Notes: a model not told the origin generated them from the letters alone. Positions 17,027 through 25,914 are shown, counted from the first letter of the stretch. The stretch: DNA of 64,000 nt from Ruminococcaceae bacterium HV4-5-B5C (GCA_900184925.1 FXYJ02000004.1:124001-188000); one strand, 5' to 3'. Numbers and translations are program-made.

Positions 17027-17717
17027 CGTCATCATCCAGATTTATGGAATCCGCACGGTGGAAGACGCCCGCATGGTTATTGCCGCCGGTTGCCATCACA
17101 TCGGTGTTTCTTATGGAAAGATTAAGCGGACGCCGGGGCAGCTGACCTGTGAAAAAGCGAAGGAAATTTTCGAGGGTGTGCAGCCGGAGGCAGTACGCGT
17201 CGGCCTGACTACCGCCGAAGACATTGATGAGATTACCGAAAATCTGCAGGTTGTCCTTCCGGATGTACTCCACCTCTCCGGAAATATCGAAGGCATTTCC
17301 CCGGAGCAGGTGCAGCAGCTGCGCGATCGGTTTCCGGGTCTGAAAATCATGCAGGCGATTCCGGTGTTGCAGGGAGTTCCCCTCTCGGAGCAGAAGGTTC
17401 TGGAGTATGTCAGAAATTATGAAGACACAACGGATTTCTTCCTGATCGATACGAAAGCCGTTTCCGCTACGGATATCGGTGCCACAGGGCTGACGCACGA
17501 TCGGTCCATCGACCGCGCGATTGTCGAAAGCACCAAAGTACCCTGCATCGTCGCAGGCGGGCTTGACGATAAAAATGTTGCGGAAGCCATTCTGGCAACC
17601 CATCCTTACGGGGTCGACTCCTACAGCTGGACAAATTTTGACCATCCCGAAGACGGAAAAGGCTGCAAGGACCCTGAAAAAATCAGAGCCTTTGTGGAGG
17701 CGGTGCACAGTGTCTGA
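17019..17717 (+). CDS. TrpF-like (phosphoribosylanthranilate isomerase fold) protein, catalytic Cys replaced
   Basis: This 232-residue protein follows the TrpF beta/alpha-barrel pattern: N-terminal IIQIYGIRTVEDA in the place of K-I-C-G-x-T-x-x-E-D-A, then GVSYGKIKRTPGQ, VLHLSGNIEG for the QLHG strand, FFLIDTKA with the acid Asp, and the phosphate-binding GGLDDKNVAEAI and PYGVDSYSWTNFD with DPEKIRAFVEAV. The catalytic base Cys of TrpF is Tyr here, while the Asp is kept. Tryptophan genes are absent nearby. I infer an isomerase or lyase on a phosphosugar or sugar adduct from the transported compound, not tryptophan synthesis. ATG 17019 has AGAGGAG upstream and overlaps ecfA2. Confidence 0.7.
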   Translation: MSNVIIQIYGIRTVEDARMVIAAGCHHIGVSYGKIKRTPGQLTCEKAKEIFEGVQPEAVRVGLTTAEDIDEITENLQVVLPDVLHLSGNIEGISPEQVQQLRDRFPGLKIMQAIPVLQGVPLSEQKVLEYVRNYEDTTDFFLIDTKAVSATDIGATGLTHDRSIDRAIVESTKVPCIVAGGLDDKNVAEAILATHPYGVDSYSWTNFDHPEDGKGCKDPEKIRAFVEAVHSV

Positions 17718-18690
17718 GATAACCGGAGAAAAGCCGGTTCTGGTCGTCGGAGACGCGAATGTTGATATTATTGTGCACTACCCTGAAATACTGGACCGTG
17801 AAAAAAAACAGGTACGGTTCAGCACCCCCATGCTTCAGGGCGGGGGAACAGCGGCAAACACGGCCGCAGCACTGAGCAAGCTGGGCATCCCCACAGCTTT
17901 TCTCGGAACGATCGGCGACGACGCGTACGGCAGATATATCATGGAAGACTTCAGCAGTCTGGGCATAGACACTTCGCAGATGATTGTGAAAAAAATGGTG
18001 AATACTGTCGGCGTTTTCGCGTTTATTGACGATACCGGGGAACGTTATCTGTGGGGATGGCCCCGCGTTAATCAGGCTTTCAAGGAAATCGATGAAGAAA
18101 GCGTAGATTTTGAAAAAGTTCGGCAGGCTGCCTGGGTGCATACCTCCGGCATGGCAATGGTATATAATACATCCGCAAGAAGTTCCATTATTAAAATTCT
18201 CAAAACAGCGTTTGAAGCCGGGGTCCCAACTTCACTTGACCTGAATTTACGGGCGGACGGCGGGGAACTTGATCCCGTGTACCGTGAGGCAATCCTCGAG
18301 GCAATGAAATACTGCCGCTATGTTCTCGGTTCAGGGGATGAAGAATTCGTTTACCTTGCAGCCGGAGAAAACGGGGTGGAATCTGCCCGTAAATTTGTCA
18401 CGCCGGAACGGTCCGTTGTTGTCCGTCTTGGCAAAAAAGGATGTATTGGGATCTCTGAAACAGAATATTACAGTGAAGATATTTTCCCGTTTGAGGTTGT
18501 CGACACGGTCGGAGCAGGGGATGTATTCAACGCAGGCTTTATTGACGCGATCGTCCGCGGAGGAACTTTGCGGGACGGACTGGTCCGGGGCAACGCAATT
18601 TCCGGATACGCCGTAAGTAAGGACGGTGCGCGCAATACGCCGGATGAGGCCGAACTTGCCTCCATTATCCGCCGAGAACATAAAATTTGA
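17710..18690 (+). CDS. PfkB-family carbohydrate kinase
   Basis: This 326-residue kinase has the PfkB N-terminal signature GGGTAANTAAALSKLG (about residues 42-57) that binds the sugar, and the C-terminal signature DTVGAGDVFNAGF (about 268-280) containing the catalytic Asp and the anion-hole GAGD. Members phosphorylate ribose, fructose derivatives or nucleosides; the substrate here is not clear. The start is GTG 17710, overlapping the upstream stop by 8 bp, with GGAGG at 17696-17700. It differs clearly from the second PfkB kinase of the island, which looks like ribokinase, so two sugar substrates or two steps are implied. Confidence 0.88.
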   Translation: MSEITGEKPVLVVGDANVDIIVHYPEILDREKKQVRFSTPMLQGGGTAANTAAALSKLGIPTAFLGTIGDDAYGRYIMEDFSSLGIDTSQMIVKKMVNTVGVFAFIDDTGERYLWGWPRVNQAFKEIDEESVDFEKVRQAAWVHTSGMAMVYNTSARSSIIKILKTAFEAGVPTSLDLNLRADGGELDPVYREAILEAMKYCRYVLGSGDEEFVYLAAGENGVESARKFVTPERSVVVRLGKKGCIGISETEYYSEDIFPFEVVDTVGAGDVFNAGFIDAIVRGGTLRDGLVRGNAISGYAVSKDGARNTPDEAELASIIRREHKI

Positions 18691-18704
18691 AAGGGGTTTT
18701 AATC

Positions 18705-19676
18705 ATGAAGAAAGTCATTTTGGACTGCGACCCGGGACACGACGACGCATTTGCCATCATGCTGGCAGCACAGCATCTGGATCTCCTCGGAGTTACGACG
18801 ATAGGCGGCAACTGCAGTCTTAAAAATGTTACGACCAATGCACTCAAGACACTTGAGGTAATCGGCCGTACCGATATTCCGGTTTATCCGGGCAATCCGG
18901 GCCCGCTTGTGGCAAAACTCGTCACCGCGCCGCAGTTTCACGGCGAAAGCGGCATGGACGGCCCCGTTCTTCCCGACCCTGTAACAAAGCCGCAGAAAAA
19001 GCACGGCGTTGATTTTATTGTGGAGACGGTTATGTCGACCGACCACGTTACGCTGCTTGCAACCGGTCCGCTTACCAACATCGCCGACGCAATTATCCGT
19101 GAGCCCAAAATTGTCGACCGTGTGGACGACCTTTACATTATGGGCGGCTCGGTCACTTACGGAAACTGGACACCGACGGCGGAGTTTAATATTTTCGTTG
19201 ATCCTGAGGCTGCATATAAGGTCTTTAACTCCGGCCTGCGTGTCCACATGTGTGGCATTAATTTGACCCGCCAGTGCTTCCTGCATCAGGAACATATCGA
19301 CGAGTTCCGCCGCATCGGCACAAAGGCGGCTAATTTTGCGGCCGATCTTACTGAATATTTTCTCAAAACAACAGAAGAAAACGCATGTCTGCCCGGGTGC
19401 AACCTGCATGACGCCTGCGCTGCGGCATGGGTCATCTGCCCGGATCTGATTCAGGCGGCGCCCATGCATATCACGGTGGAACTGAAAGGTGAGTTCACAC
19501 GCGGCATGACGGTTTGCGATTACCGTCACCTGAGGGGCAGCGAACCCGCAGTTGACCTCCTGCGTACCCCGGCGATGGAGCCGCGCGGGGAAGAACCAAA
19601 TGCGGAAGCGGCTTTGGAACTTGATTTCGAAGGCTTCATGCAGTTACTTTACGGAACTTTGAAGGAATATAAATGA
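18705..19676 (+). CDS. inosine-uridine-type nucleoside hydrolase
   Basis: This 323-residue protein belongs to the IunH family, which hydrolyses N-ribosides to ribose and base. It has the calcium and ribose binding motif DCDPGHDDA at residues 5-13, ATGPLTNIA near 120, the IMGGS strand near 145, TAEFNIFVDPEAA with the ribose-binding Asn/Glu/Asp set, and LHDACAAAW with the active-site His near 235. It therefore looks catalytically complete. ATG 18705 has AAGGGG 10 nt upstream. It lies between a sugar kinase and an exporter-like gene and overlaps the latter by 4 bp. Confidence 0.9.
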   Translation: MKKVILDCDPGHDDAFAIMLAAQHLDLLGVTTIGGNCSLKNVTTNALKTLEVIGRTDIPVYPGNPGPLVAKLVTAPQFHGESGMDGPVLPDPVTKPQKKHGVDFIVETVMSTDHVTLLATGPLTNIADAIIREPKIVDRVDDLYIMGGSVTYGNWTPTAEFNIFVDPEAAYKVFNSGLRVHMCGINLTRQCFLHQEHIDEFRRIGTKAANFAADLTEYFLKTTEENACLPGCNLHDACAAAWVICPDLIQAAPMHITVELKGEFTRGMTVCDYRHLRGSEPAVDLLRTPAMEPRGEEPNAEAALELDFEGFMQLLYGTLKEYK

Positions 19677-20590
19677 AGTCGAAAACGACTTACACGGCTC
19701 TTGGTTTTCTGACCTTGCTGATCTGGGGAACAAGTCCGGCATTTACGAAGATTCTGAGTTCGCAGCTCGGCGGCTTTACGGCCGCCGCAGTTGTGAATGT
19801 GATCGGCGGAATTCTTGTGCTCCTGAAACAGAGATTCGTCGATCATCAGGTCACAACCTTTCGGCAGGCTTCCAAGCGCTATTGGTTTCTTTGCGGAAGT
19901 CTTTTCATTGTTTACACCGCTTCGTCCTACATATCCATGGCGATTGTCCACAACACGCAGACCGTGGTTACGCTGGTTCTGATTCGCTTTCTCTGGCCGC
20001 TTTTTACACTGCTTTTTACGATTCCGCTGCTGAAGCAGAAAGCTTCCCCATGGATTTGTGCGGCCGTTCTGGTCAGCCTTTCCGGCATCGTCGTCGCAAA
20101 GCTCGGGGACAGTATCAGGAATGTAGGAAATCTTTTTCAAACATTTTCACAGGATTGCTGGGCCTATGTGCTTTGCCTTGTCGTTGCAGTAAGCTGGGGG
20201 CTTTATACAAACTTCACGAAAAAACTTCTGCTTCACCCGGAAGCGGACGGCGTTGGCATCTTTATGCTGCTTTCGGGTATTATTCTGGGAGCAATTTCGT
20301 TCTGTCTGCCGGAGCCGCGGCTGTTCAATGCACAGATTCTGTGGCCTCTGTTTTACCAGAGCGTGGTGGTTTCATTCCTTGCGAATATTCTCTGGAATCA
20401 GGCCATTATCAAAGGAAAAATGTTGGCCGTTGTGCTCGCTTCGAATTTTTTGCCCATTATCTCGACGGTTTCCAGCAGCCTGATGCTTGGCATTTCGCTG
20501 AACGGATACATCATTTTCGGTTCGCTGCTCGTGATTGCGGGAACCTGCTGGAGCAGATGGTGCTTCAAACGAAAGGAACAGCATGTTTAG
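19673..20590 (+). CDS. EamA/DMT-superfamily transporter
   Basis: This 305-residue protein has about ten hydrophobic helices in two EamA-like halves, beginning with ALGFLTLLIWGTSPAF, the typical first helix with the L-x-W-G-x-x-F motif. The second half starts near AYVLCLVVAVSWGLYTN. DMT proteins move metabolites, often outward, so it may export the free base or an end product of the island; this is inference from its place after the nucleoside hydrolase. Start overlaps the upstream stop (ATGA). Confidence 0.85.
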   Translation: MKSKTTYTALGFLTLLIWGTSPAFTKILSSQLGGFTAAAVVNVIGGILVLLKQRFVDHQVTTFRQASKRYWFLCGSLFIVYTASSYISMAIVHNTQTVVTLVLIRFLWPLFTLLFTIPLLKQKASPWICAAVLVSLSGIVVAKLGDSIRNVGNLFQTFSQDCWAYVLCLVVAVSWGLYTNFTKKLLLHPEADGVGIFMLLSGIILGAISFCLPEPRLFNAQILWPLFYQSVVVSFLANILWNQAIIKGKMLAVVLASNFLPIISTVSSSLMLGISLNGYIIFGSLLVIAGTCWSRWCFKRKEQHV

Positions 20591-21275
20591 CTGTGCTTTC
20601 TTTGATTTTGACGGTACGGTCGCCGACACAAAGGCGGATGTATGGGAATCACTCGAATTTGCCGCGGAATGCATGGGAGCCAAGTTTCCGGAGCAGTTCC
20701 GCAGCAATCCCGCATACCTGGCGCTTTCATCGGATGCTTTATACGGCTGTGCCGTCCCGGCTCTGCCGGAAGGCGGTCAGCGGCAGTTTGCACAGCTTGT
20801 GGCGGAACATTACCGCCACCGGAATCCGTTTTCCCACACAGCGCTGTTTCCCGGCATTGAGAAACTGCTGCAGCGCTGTGCAAGGGAACGGATGCCTTGT
20901 TATATTGTGACGAACAAACCCGCCGAGCCGCTTGAGAAAATTTTAATCAGAAAAGGCTGGGCTTGCTATTTCGGCGGCTGGCTGTGCCCTGACAGCATCC
21001 CGGGCCGGGCTCTCTCCAAACCGGAGATGATTCATCGGCTCCTTCGGAAACATCCGGTGCAGGGCAGACCGGTTTTGATCGGAGATACGTTCAGCGATAT
21101 TGCTGCGGCAAAAGAGTGCGGGGTTGATTCCGTCGGCGTCCTGTACGGTGACGGTGAACCGTCGCTTGTTCTTCGGGAGAAACCGGAGTTTGTCGCAGAA
21201 AGCCCGGAAGAGATTGAAAATATCCTGTTTCCGGAGAACAGAGAGGAGAACTGCAAAGGTGCTTCAGAATTTTGA
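20583..21275 (+). CDS. HAD-superfamily phosphatase (phosphoglycolate phosphatase-like)
   Basis: This 230-residue protein has HAD motif I FDFDGTVADT (residues 7-16) with both Asp residues, motif II IVTNKP (near 107), Lys in the motif III region LSKPEM (near 140) and motif IV IGDTFSDIAAAK (near 162). The size and alpha-helical cap fit HAD subfamily IA phosphatases acting on small sugar phosphates. ATG 20583 has AAAGGAA upstream and overlaps the exporter gene by 8 bp. It overlaps the next gene start, so translation is probably coupled. Confidence 0.85.
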   Translation: MFSCAFFDFDGTVADTKADVWESLEFAAECMGAKFPEQFRSNPAYLALSSDALYGCAVPALPEGGQRQFAQLVAEHYRHRNPFSHTALFPGIEKLLQRCARERMPCYIVTNKPAEPLEKILIRKGWACYFGGWLCPDSIPGRALSKPEMIHRLLRKHPVQGRPVLIGDTFSDIAAAKECGVDSVGVLYGDGEPSLVLREKPEFVAESPEEIENILFPENREENCKGASEF

Positions 21276-22440
21276 ATTCTGCGTTCCGACCAGATTCGTT
21301 TTTGGAAAAGGCGCCGAACATAAGATCGGCGAAAAACTGCGGATTATGGGGATTAAAAAAGTCCTCATCCATCACGATAACGGAAGATTTCTGTTTGATT
21401 CGGGGCTCCTCGACGGAATTCACGAGGATTTGAAAAGGCATGGTATCTCATACTGTGAATTAGGCGGCGTTCTGCCGAACCCAAGACTCAGTCTTGTCTA
21501 TCAGGGGATTGAGCTTGCCCGCGACGAAAAAGTGGATTTCATTCTTGCCATCGGCGGTGGAAGCGTCATTGATTCCGCCAAAGCAATCGGAATCGGCTCA
21601 CCGTATTCCGGTGATGTATGGGATTTCTTTTCCAGAGGAATTCACCCGGAAGAATCCCTGCCCGTCGGAGTTTTGCTGACCCTTCCCGCTACGGGAAGCG
21701 AGTCAAGCCGCGTCACGGTAATAAATAATACGGATGAAAAGAAAAAACTGCTTACAAGTGCCGACGCCGTTCGGCCTGCCATCGTTTTTATGAATCCGGA
21801 ACTGACCTTCAGCCTTCCTCCGTTTATGACTGCCTGCGGGGTGGTGGACATGTTCTCCCACACCTGTGAACGTTATTTTTCACCGGACCCCGAAATCGGC
21901 GTCATTGACCGAATGGCCGAAGGAATCCTGAAAACGCTGGTGAAAGTCGGCCCTGACCTGATGAATGACCCGCACAATTACAGTCACCGTGCCGAGGTTA
22001 TGTGGATTGGAACAATTGCGCACAATGATACGGTGGGCGTGGGGCGTACTCAGGACTGGGCAACACACGAAATCGGGAATGAGCTGAGCGCTCTTTATGA
22101 CACTCCTCACGGCGCGACCCTTTCCATTATCATGGGGTCGTGGATGCGATATGTTTATAAAAAGGATATCGGAAGGTTTGCAAGATACGCGGAAGAGGTT
22201 TTTGATGTTACCCCCGGTTCCGATCCTGAAAAAACGGCGCTGCTGGGAATCGAACGTACGGAAGAATTTTTCCGTTCCATGAAAATGCCGACATGTTTTT
22301 CCGATTTCAAAATCCCTACGGACGGCATCGACGCCATGCTTGAGCGCATTGCTTTCCGCGGTGAGCACCATACAATAGGCGGCTTTGCTCCCCTGACTCC
22401 GGAGGATGTCAGGGCAATCTATGAGATGGCCAGCCGCTGA
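21259..22440 (+). CDS. iron-containing alcohol dehydrogenase (BDH/YqhD-like)
   Basis: The 393-residue protein is a group III alcohol dehydrogenase. It has the NAD(P)-binding loop IGGGSVIDSAKAIG (about 94-107), ATGSESS (about 144), and metal ligands in VVDMFSH (about 196-202) and in THEIGNELSALYDTPHG (about 270-286), so the usual Asp and three His are present. Such enzymes reduce aldehydes to alcohols with NAD(P)H. GTG 21259 is the start, since GAGAGGAG lies about 11 nt upstream and the family N-terminus F-x-F-x-x-P-T-R-x-x-F-G begins there. In this island it may reduce an aldehyde produced from the sugar moiety (inference). Confidence 0.88.
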   Translation: MLQNFEFCVPTRFVFGKGAEHKIGEKLRIMGIKKVLIHHDNGRFLFDSGLLDGIHEDLKRHGISYCELGGVLPNPRLSLVYQGIELARDEKVDFILAIGGGSVIDSAKAIGIGSPYSGDVWDFFSRGIHPEESLPVGVLLTLPATGSESSRVTVINNTDEKKKLLTSADAVRPAIVFMNPELTFSLPPFMTACGVVDMFSHTCERYFSPDPEIGVIDRMAEGILKTLVKVGPDLMNDPHNYSHRAEVMWIGTIAHNDTVGVGRTQDWATHEIGNELSALYDTPHGATLSIIMGSWMRYVYKKDIGRFARYAEEVFDVTPGSDPEKTALLGIERTEEFFRSMKMPTCFSDFKIPTDGIDAMLERIAFRGEHHTIGGFAPLTPEDVRAIYEMASR

Positions 22441-22472
22441 ATTTTCAATATGCGACAGGAAGGCAGAACAAA

Positions 22473-23384
22473 ATGAAAATTCTCGATTTCGGTTCACTGA
22501 ATCTTGACTATGTTTATTCCGTCCAGCACTTCGTGCGGCCGGGTGAGACAATTCCTTCCGCAGGAAGACAAATCTTCTGTGGAGGCAAAGGATTAAATCA
22601 GAGTGTCGCTCTGGCAAAAGCCGGCGCAGATGTTTATCATGCGGGAAAAATCGGCAGCGGGGGAGAAAGGCTTCTCAACTGCCTGAAGGAAGCAGGCGTG
22701 GATACCCGTTATGTTCTCAGGGAAGAGGATGCGGAAACGGGTCACACCGTAATTCAGGTAGACGAGTCCGGTCAAAACTGCATTATTCTGTTCGGCGGAA
22801 CAAACCGCCAAATCACGCCGGAAGAAGCGGACGGTATTCTGCGTAATTTTGAAGCAGGAGACATCCTGCTTTTGCAGAATGAGATTAGCTCAATGGCAGA
22901 AATTATGGAAATGGCAGGCAAAATCGGAATGCGCATTGCGCTGAATCCGTCTCCCATCAGTAAGGAGCTGTTTTCTTATCCGCTCGAGCTTGTTACTTGG
23001 TTCCTGCTGAACGAAATTGAAGGCGGGGAACTGACAGGCAAAGAGCAGCCCGAAGAAATTGCCGACGAGCTTCTTCGCCGGTACCCGCAAAGCAGAGTTG
23101 TACTTACGCTGGGGCGGGATGGCGTTGTTTACCGGGACGCTGCACAGGCGGCACGCCATGGCATCTACCGTGTAGAACGGGTTGATACCACGGCTGCGGG
23201 CGATACGTTTACAGGGTATTTCCTTGCGGGAGAAGCAGCAGGCCTTCCGGTCGAAGAATCGCTACGCCGTGCCTCAGTCGCTTCTTCTCTCGCGGTTTCA
23301 CGTGCGGGAGCGGCCCCGTCCATCCCCTGCCTCGAAGAGGTACTCAGCGCAAATCTGGAGCCGATGGATTCCTCAAAGCTATAA
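22473..23384 (+). CDS. ribokinase-like PfkB kinase
   Basis: This 303-residue protein is close to ribokinase: FGSLNLDYVYSV at the start, the substrate-binding GGKGLNQSVALAKAG near residue 34, AEIMEMAGKIGMRIALNPSP in the middle, and the catalytic DTTAAGDTFTGYF near 238. Ribokinase makes ribose-5-phosphate from ribose, which a nucleoside hydrolase would release. It is 32 bp after the alcohol dehydrogenase and has AGGAAGG upstream. A deoxyribose or other pentose specificity cannot be excluded. Confidence 0.85.
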   Translation: MKILDFGSLNLDYVYSVQHFVRPGETIPSAGRQIFCGGKGLNQSVALAKAGADVYHAGKIGSGGERLLNCLKEAGVDTRYVLREEDAETGHTVIQVDESGQNCIILFGGTNRQITPEEADGILRNFEAGDILLLQNEISSMAEIMEMAGKIGMRIALNPSPISKELFSYPLELVTWFLLNEIEGGELTGKEQPEEIADELLRRYPQSRVVLTLGRDGVVYRDAAQAARHGIYRVERVDTTAAGDTFTGYFLAGEAAGLPVEESLRRASVASSLAVSRAGAAPSIPCLEEVLSANLEPMDSSKL

Positions 23385-23420
23385 TTGCAAGGTAACAATT
23401 CCGTTTGGGAGAGATGAGAT

Positions 23421-24578
23421 ATGAATTCAATTTCCGAATATGCTAAAAGTTTTCCCGCTTCCGGTATTCGTGCAATGTTTATGCTTGCAGAAAAATATCC
23501 GGGCTATGCAAACCTCTGTAACGGTGAGCCGAATTTTGAAACTCCGCAATATATCAAAGACAGCGCTGTAAAAGCGCTGTCTGCAGGGATGACCCGCTAT
23601 GCGCCGCAGGTAGGTACACTGGCGTTCCGTGAGGCAGTAGCCGACAAGTACACCCTTCAGTTCGGGCGTGAATGTTCCCCGAAAAATGTCTGCGCTTCAC
23701 TCGGCGGCGTAGAAGCTGTCATCCTTACGCTGATGGCGATTGTCAATCCTGGGGACGAGGTCATTATTCCGGATCCGTCCTATACCTGCTATGAAGCGCA
23801 GGTAAGACTGCTTGGCTGTAAGGTCGTGCGGGTTCCGTTGTATGAGGAAAATCATTTCCGGCTTCGTGCGGATTCACTCGAAAAAGCCGTCACCCCGAAA
23901 ACGAAAGCAGTTATTTTAAATTACCCCAATAATCCGGTCGGTGCGGTTCTGACGCCCGAAGATGCGGAGCAGCTGGCAGACGTGATTGAACGGCATTCTC
24001 TGTACGTCATTTCCGACGAAGTGTATGAAAAACTCGTTTTTGACGGAAAAAAGCATTACAGTCTCGCACAGGTTGACCGGATCCGTGATCAGGTCGTCAT
24101 TGCGAACAGTCTTTCCAAGACTTACGCGATGACAGGCTGGAGAGTCGGTTACTGTTTTGGCAACGCGGAGCTGATTTCCCACATTGGCGAAATGCAGCAG
24201 GCGCTTGCTTCCTGTGTGCCCGGTTTCATTCTGCAGGCGGCGGCTGACGCCATCAGCGGTCCGCAGGAGGAAACTGAAAAAATGATTGCCGAGTATGAAG
24301 CACGAAGAGATATTCTTGAAGAGGCTCTTTCGGGTATCCCGAGAATCAAGGTGTTTCATACGGAAGGCTCCTTCTGCATGTTTATCAACATCAAGGAGCT
24401 GGGAGTTTCGTCCCGTCAGCTCGCTGATGATCTCCTGATTAAGGCCGGTGTTCTGACAGTAGGCGGTCAGGCATTCGGCAAAATGGGGGAAGGCTATCTG
24501 CGTGTCTGTTTTGCCAATTCGCGCGACGAGATCCGTGAGGGTGCAAAAAGAATTGCTGCATATTTTAACAGCCTCTGA
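23421..24578 (+). CDS. PLP-dependent class I/II aminotransferase
   Basis: The 385-residue protein shows fold-type I aminotransferase motifs: NGEPNFETP near residue 32, the YAPQVG substrate loop, NYPNNPVGAVL near 168, DEVYEKLVF near 200, the PLP lysine in NSLSKTYAMTGWRVGY near 230, and the carboxylate-binding Arg in LRVCFAN near 360. It resembles aspartate/aromatic aminotransferases of the PatA/AspC type. With the D-2-hydroxyacid dehydrogenase next to it, a route from an amino acid via a 2-oxo acid to a D-2-hydroxy acid is suggested. How this links to the nucleoside genes is unclear. Confidence 0.87.
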   Translation: MNSISEYAKSFPASGIRAMFMLAEKYPGYANLCNGEPNFETPQYIKDSAVKALSAGMTRYAPQVGTLAFREAVADKYTLQFGRECSPKNVCASLGGVEAVILTLMAIVNPGDEVIIPDPSYTCYEAQVRLLGCKVVRVPLYEENHFRLRADSLEKAVTPKTKAVILNYPNNPVGAVLTPEDAEQLADVIERHSLYVISDEVYEKLVFDGKKHYSLAQVDRIRDQVVIANSLSKTYAMTGWRVGYCFGNAELISHIGEMQQALASCVPGFILQAAADAISGPQEETEKMIAEYEARRDILEEALSGIPRIKVFHTEGSFCMFINIKELGVSSRQLADDLLIKAGVLTVGGQAFGKMGEGYLRVCFANSRDEIREGAKRIAAYFNSL

Positions 24579-24599
24579 TTGCATGCAGGAGGAAAAATC

Positions 24600-25553
24600 A
24601 TGAAGGTACTGTTTACACTTTCGTATGGGCAGGAAAATTTTCGTAAACTGAAGCAGGAAGGTTTTGACGTCGAATTCTGCGATGAAACGAAAATGGGAGA
24701 TGATTTTCGTTTTCCTGATTCCTGTCTCGATGCCGACTGTATGGTTTGCTTCAACCCATTTCAGCACATCAGTCTTGAAGATTTGCAAAAACTCAAATGG
24801 ATTCAGCTCGCCAGTGTCGGCTTTAACCACGTTCCGAGAAAGCAGATCGAGTCCCTCGGACTTAGCCTGACCTGCAATGTCGGAACGACGCGCAAGCCTA
24901 TCGCCGAATGGATCATGACGCAGATTTTGCAAAGCTACAAACAAACCCGCCTGTTCAATTGCCAGCAGGAAGAAAGAATTTGGAAAGTCGGCAAGGATAT
25001 TTTAGAGTTGAGCGGAAAGAAAGTTGTTTTCCTCGGGGCAGGGAATATTGCACAGGAAACCGCACGCAAACTGAAGGCTTTCGACGCCGTCACATGTGCT
25101 CTGAATCACTCCGGAAAGCCGGCGGAATATATGGATGAAACAGATTCTATCAATGAAATTGACCGGATTCTGCCGGAAGCTGACATTGTTATCTGCACTT
25201 TGCCCGCCACGCCCGCAACTTATCACTTACTCAACCGGGAACGGCTGTCACTCATTCGAGAAGATGCGGTTCTTGTGAATATTTCACGCGGCACCGTTGT
25301 GGATGAGACTGCTCTCTGCGACCTCCTGGAAGCAGGTCGTTTCCGCGGCGTGGCGCTCGATGTTTTTGAAAAGGAGCCGCTTCCCAGCGAAAGTCCGCTT
25401 TGGTCCTATGACCGCGTGTTCATTACGCCGCACAACGCTATTTTCTCCGATATGAGCGCAGACAGGGTGTTTGATATGGTTTATACCAACCTGATCCGTT
25501 TCCGCGACGGTCTTCCTCTTCTTAATACGGTTAATTTTGACCGTGGCTATTGA
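24600..25553 (+). CDS. D-2-hydroxyacid dehydrogenase, NAD-binding
   Basis: This 317-residue protein has the Rossmann motif GAGNIAQETARKL (about 147-159), then the catalytic Arg in VNISRGTVVDE (about 232), a Glu in DVFEKEPL (about 260) and the His in ITPHNA (about 280). The family reduces 2-oxo acids to D-2-hydroxy acids. ATG 24600 has AGGAGG 9 nt upstream. It is the last gene of the island: a terminator follows 24 bp later. Pairing with the aminotransferase suggests a reductive end to amino-acid or side-chain breakdown. Confidence 0.87.
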   Translation: MKVLFTLSYGQENFRKLKQEGFDVEFCDETKMGDDFRFPDSCLDADCMVCFNPFQHISLEDLQKLKWIQLASVGFNHVPRKQIESLGLSLTCNVGTTRKPIAEWIMTQILQSYKQTRLFNCQQEERIWKVGKDILELSGKKVVFLGAGNIAQETARKLKAFDAVTCALNHSGKPAEYMDETDSINEIDRILPEADIVICTLPATPATYHLLNRERLSLIREDAVLVNISRGTVVDETALCDLLEAGRFRGVALDVFEKEPLPSESPLWSYDRVFITPHNAIFSDMSADRVFDMVYTNLIRFRDGLPLLNTVNFDRGY

Positions 25554-25576
25554 TACCGCTTAGCAAATACGAAATG

Positions 25577-25618
25577 AGCTCCGAATGCTGAATCGTCATA
25601 ACTTTCGGAGCTTGTTTT
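25577..25618 (+). terminator. intrinsic terminator at the end of the ECF island
   Basis: AGCTCCGA (25577-25584) and TCGGAGCT (25605-25612) form the stem and TGTTTTAT follows. Bases 25619-25750 show no gene. Confidence 0.75.
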
Positions 25619-25754
25619 ATCCCTGAGTCGGGTTTACATGGTTATGGAAACTTTCTGAATAATAGCTCAATGTTGAGTCTCGGGGCGGCAATATCTTGTC
25701 TTTTCCTACGAAGGATTTTTGGAATGAAAAGGAGATAAAAATTGCCGTTTTCTG

Positions 25755-25784
25755 TTGACAAACCGTGGTTTTCAGTGGTATAAT
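25755..25784 (+). promoter_or_regulatory. promoter of the tRNA-Leu gene
   Basis: Perfect TTGACA (25755-25760) and perfect TATAAT (25779-25784) are 18 bp apart; transcription would begin about 38 bp before the tRNA. Confidence 0.85.
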
Positions 25785-25828
25785 ATCAATGTTGTCTCCG
25801 CGAAAATCAAGCGATTTTAACTCAATTT

Positions 25829-25913
25829 GCGCGAGTGCTGGAATTGGCAGACAGGCACGTTTGAGGGGCGTGTGTTGTATGACGTACGAGTTCAAGTCTC
25901 GTCTCGCGCACCA
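25829..25913 (+). tRNA. tRNA-Leu (anticodon GAG)
   Basis: The 7-bp acceptor stem is GCGCGAG / CTCGCGC, with discriminator A at 25910 and an encoded CCA at 25911-25913. The D loop region TGGAATTGGCAGACA and T arm ending GAGTTCAAGTCTC are standard. The anticodon loop TTGAGGG (25861-25867) places GAG at 25863-25865, and a long variable arm marks the leucine class. Confidence 0.95.
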
Positions 25914-25914
25914 G

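Noticed and set aside
12791..25553. Queuosine/queuine salvage cluster (ECF transporter plus nucleosidase)
   Set aside because: The known gut-bacterial route needs a radical SAM lyase, which is absent from the cluster; two sugar kinases, an alcohol dehydrogenase and an aminotransferase do not fit it. The hydrolase may still act on a modified nucleoside.
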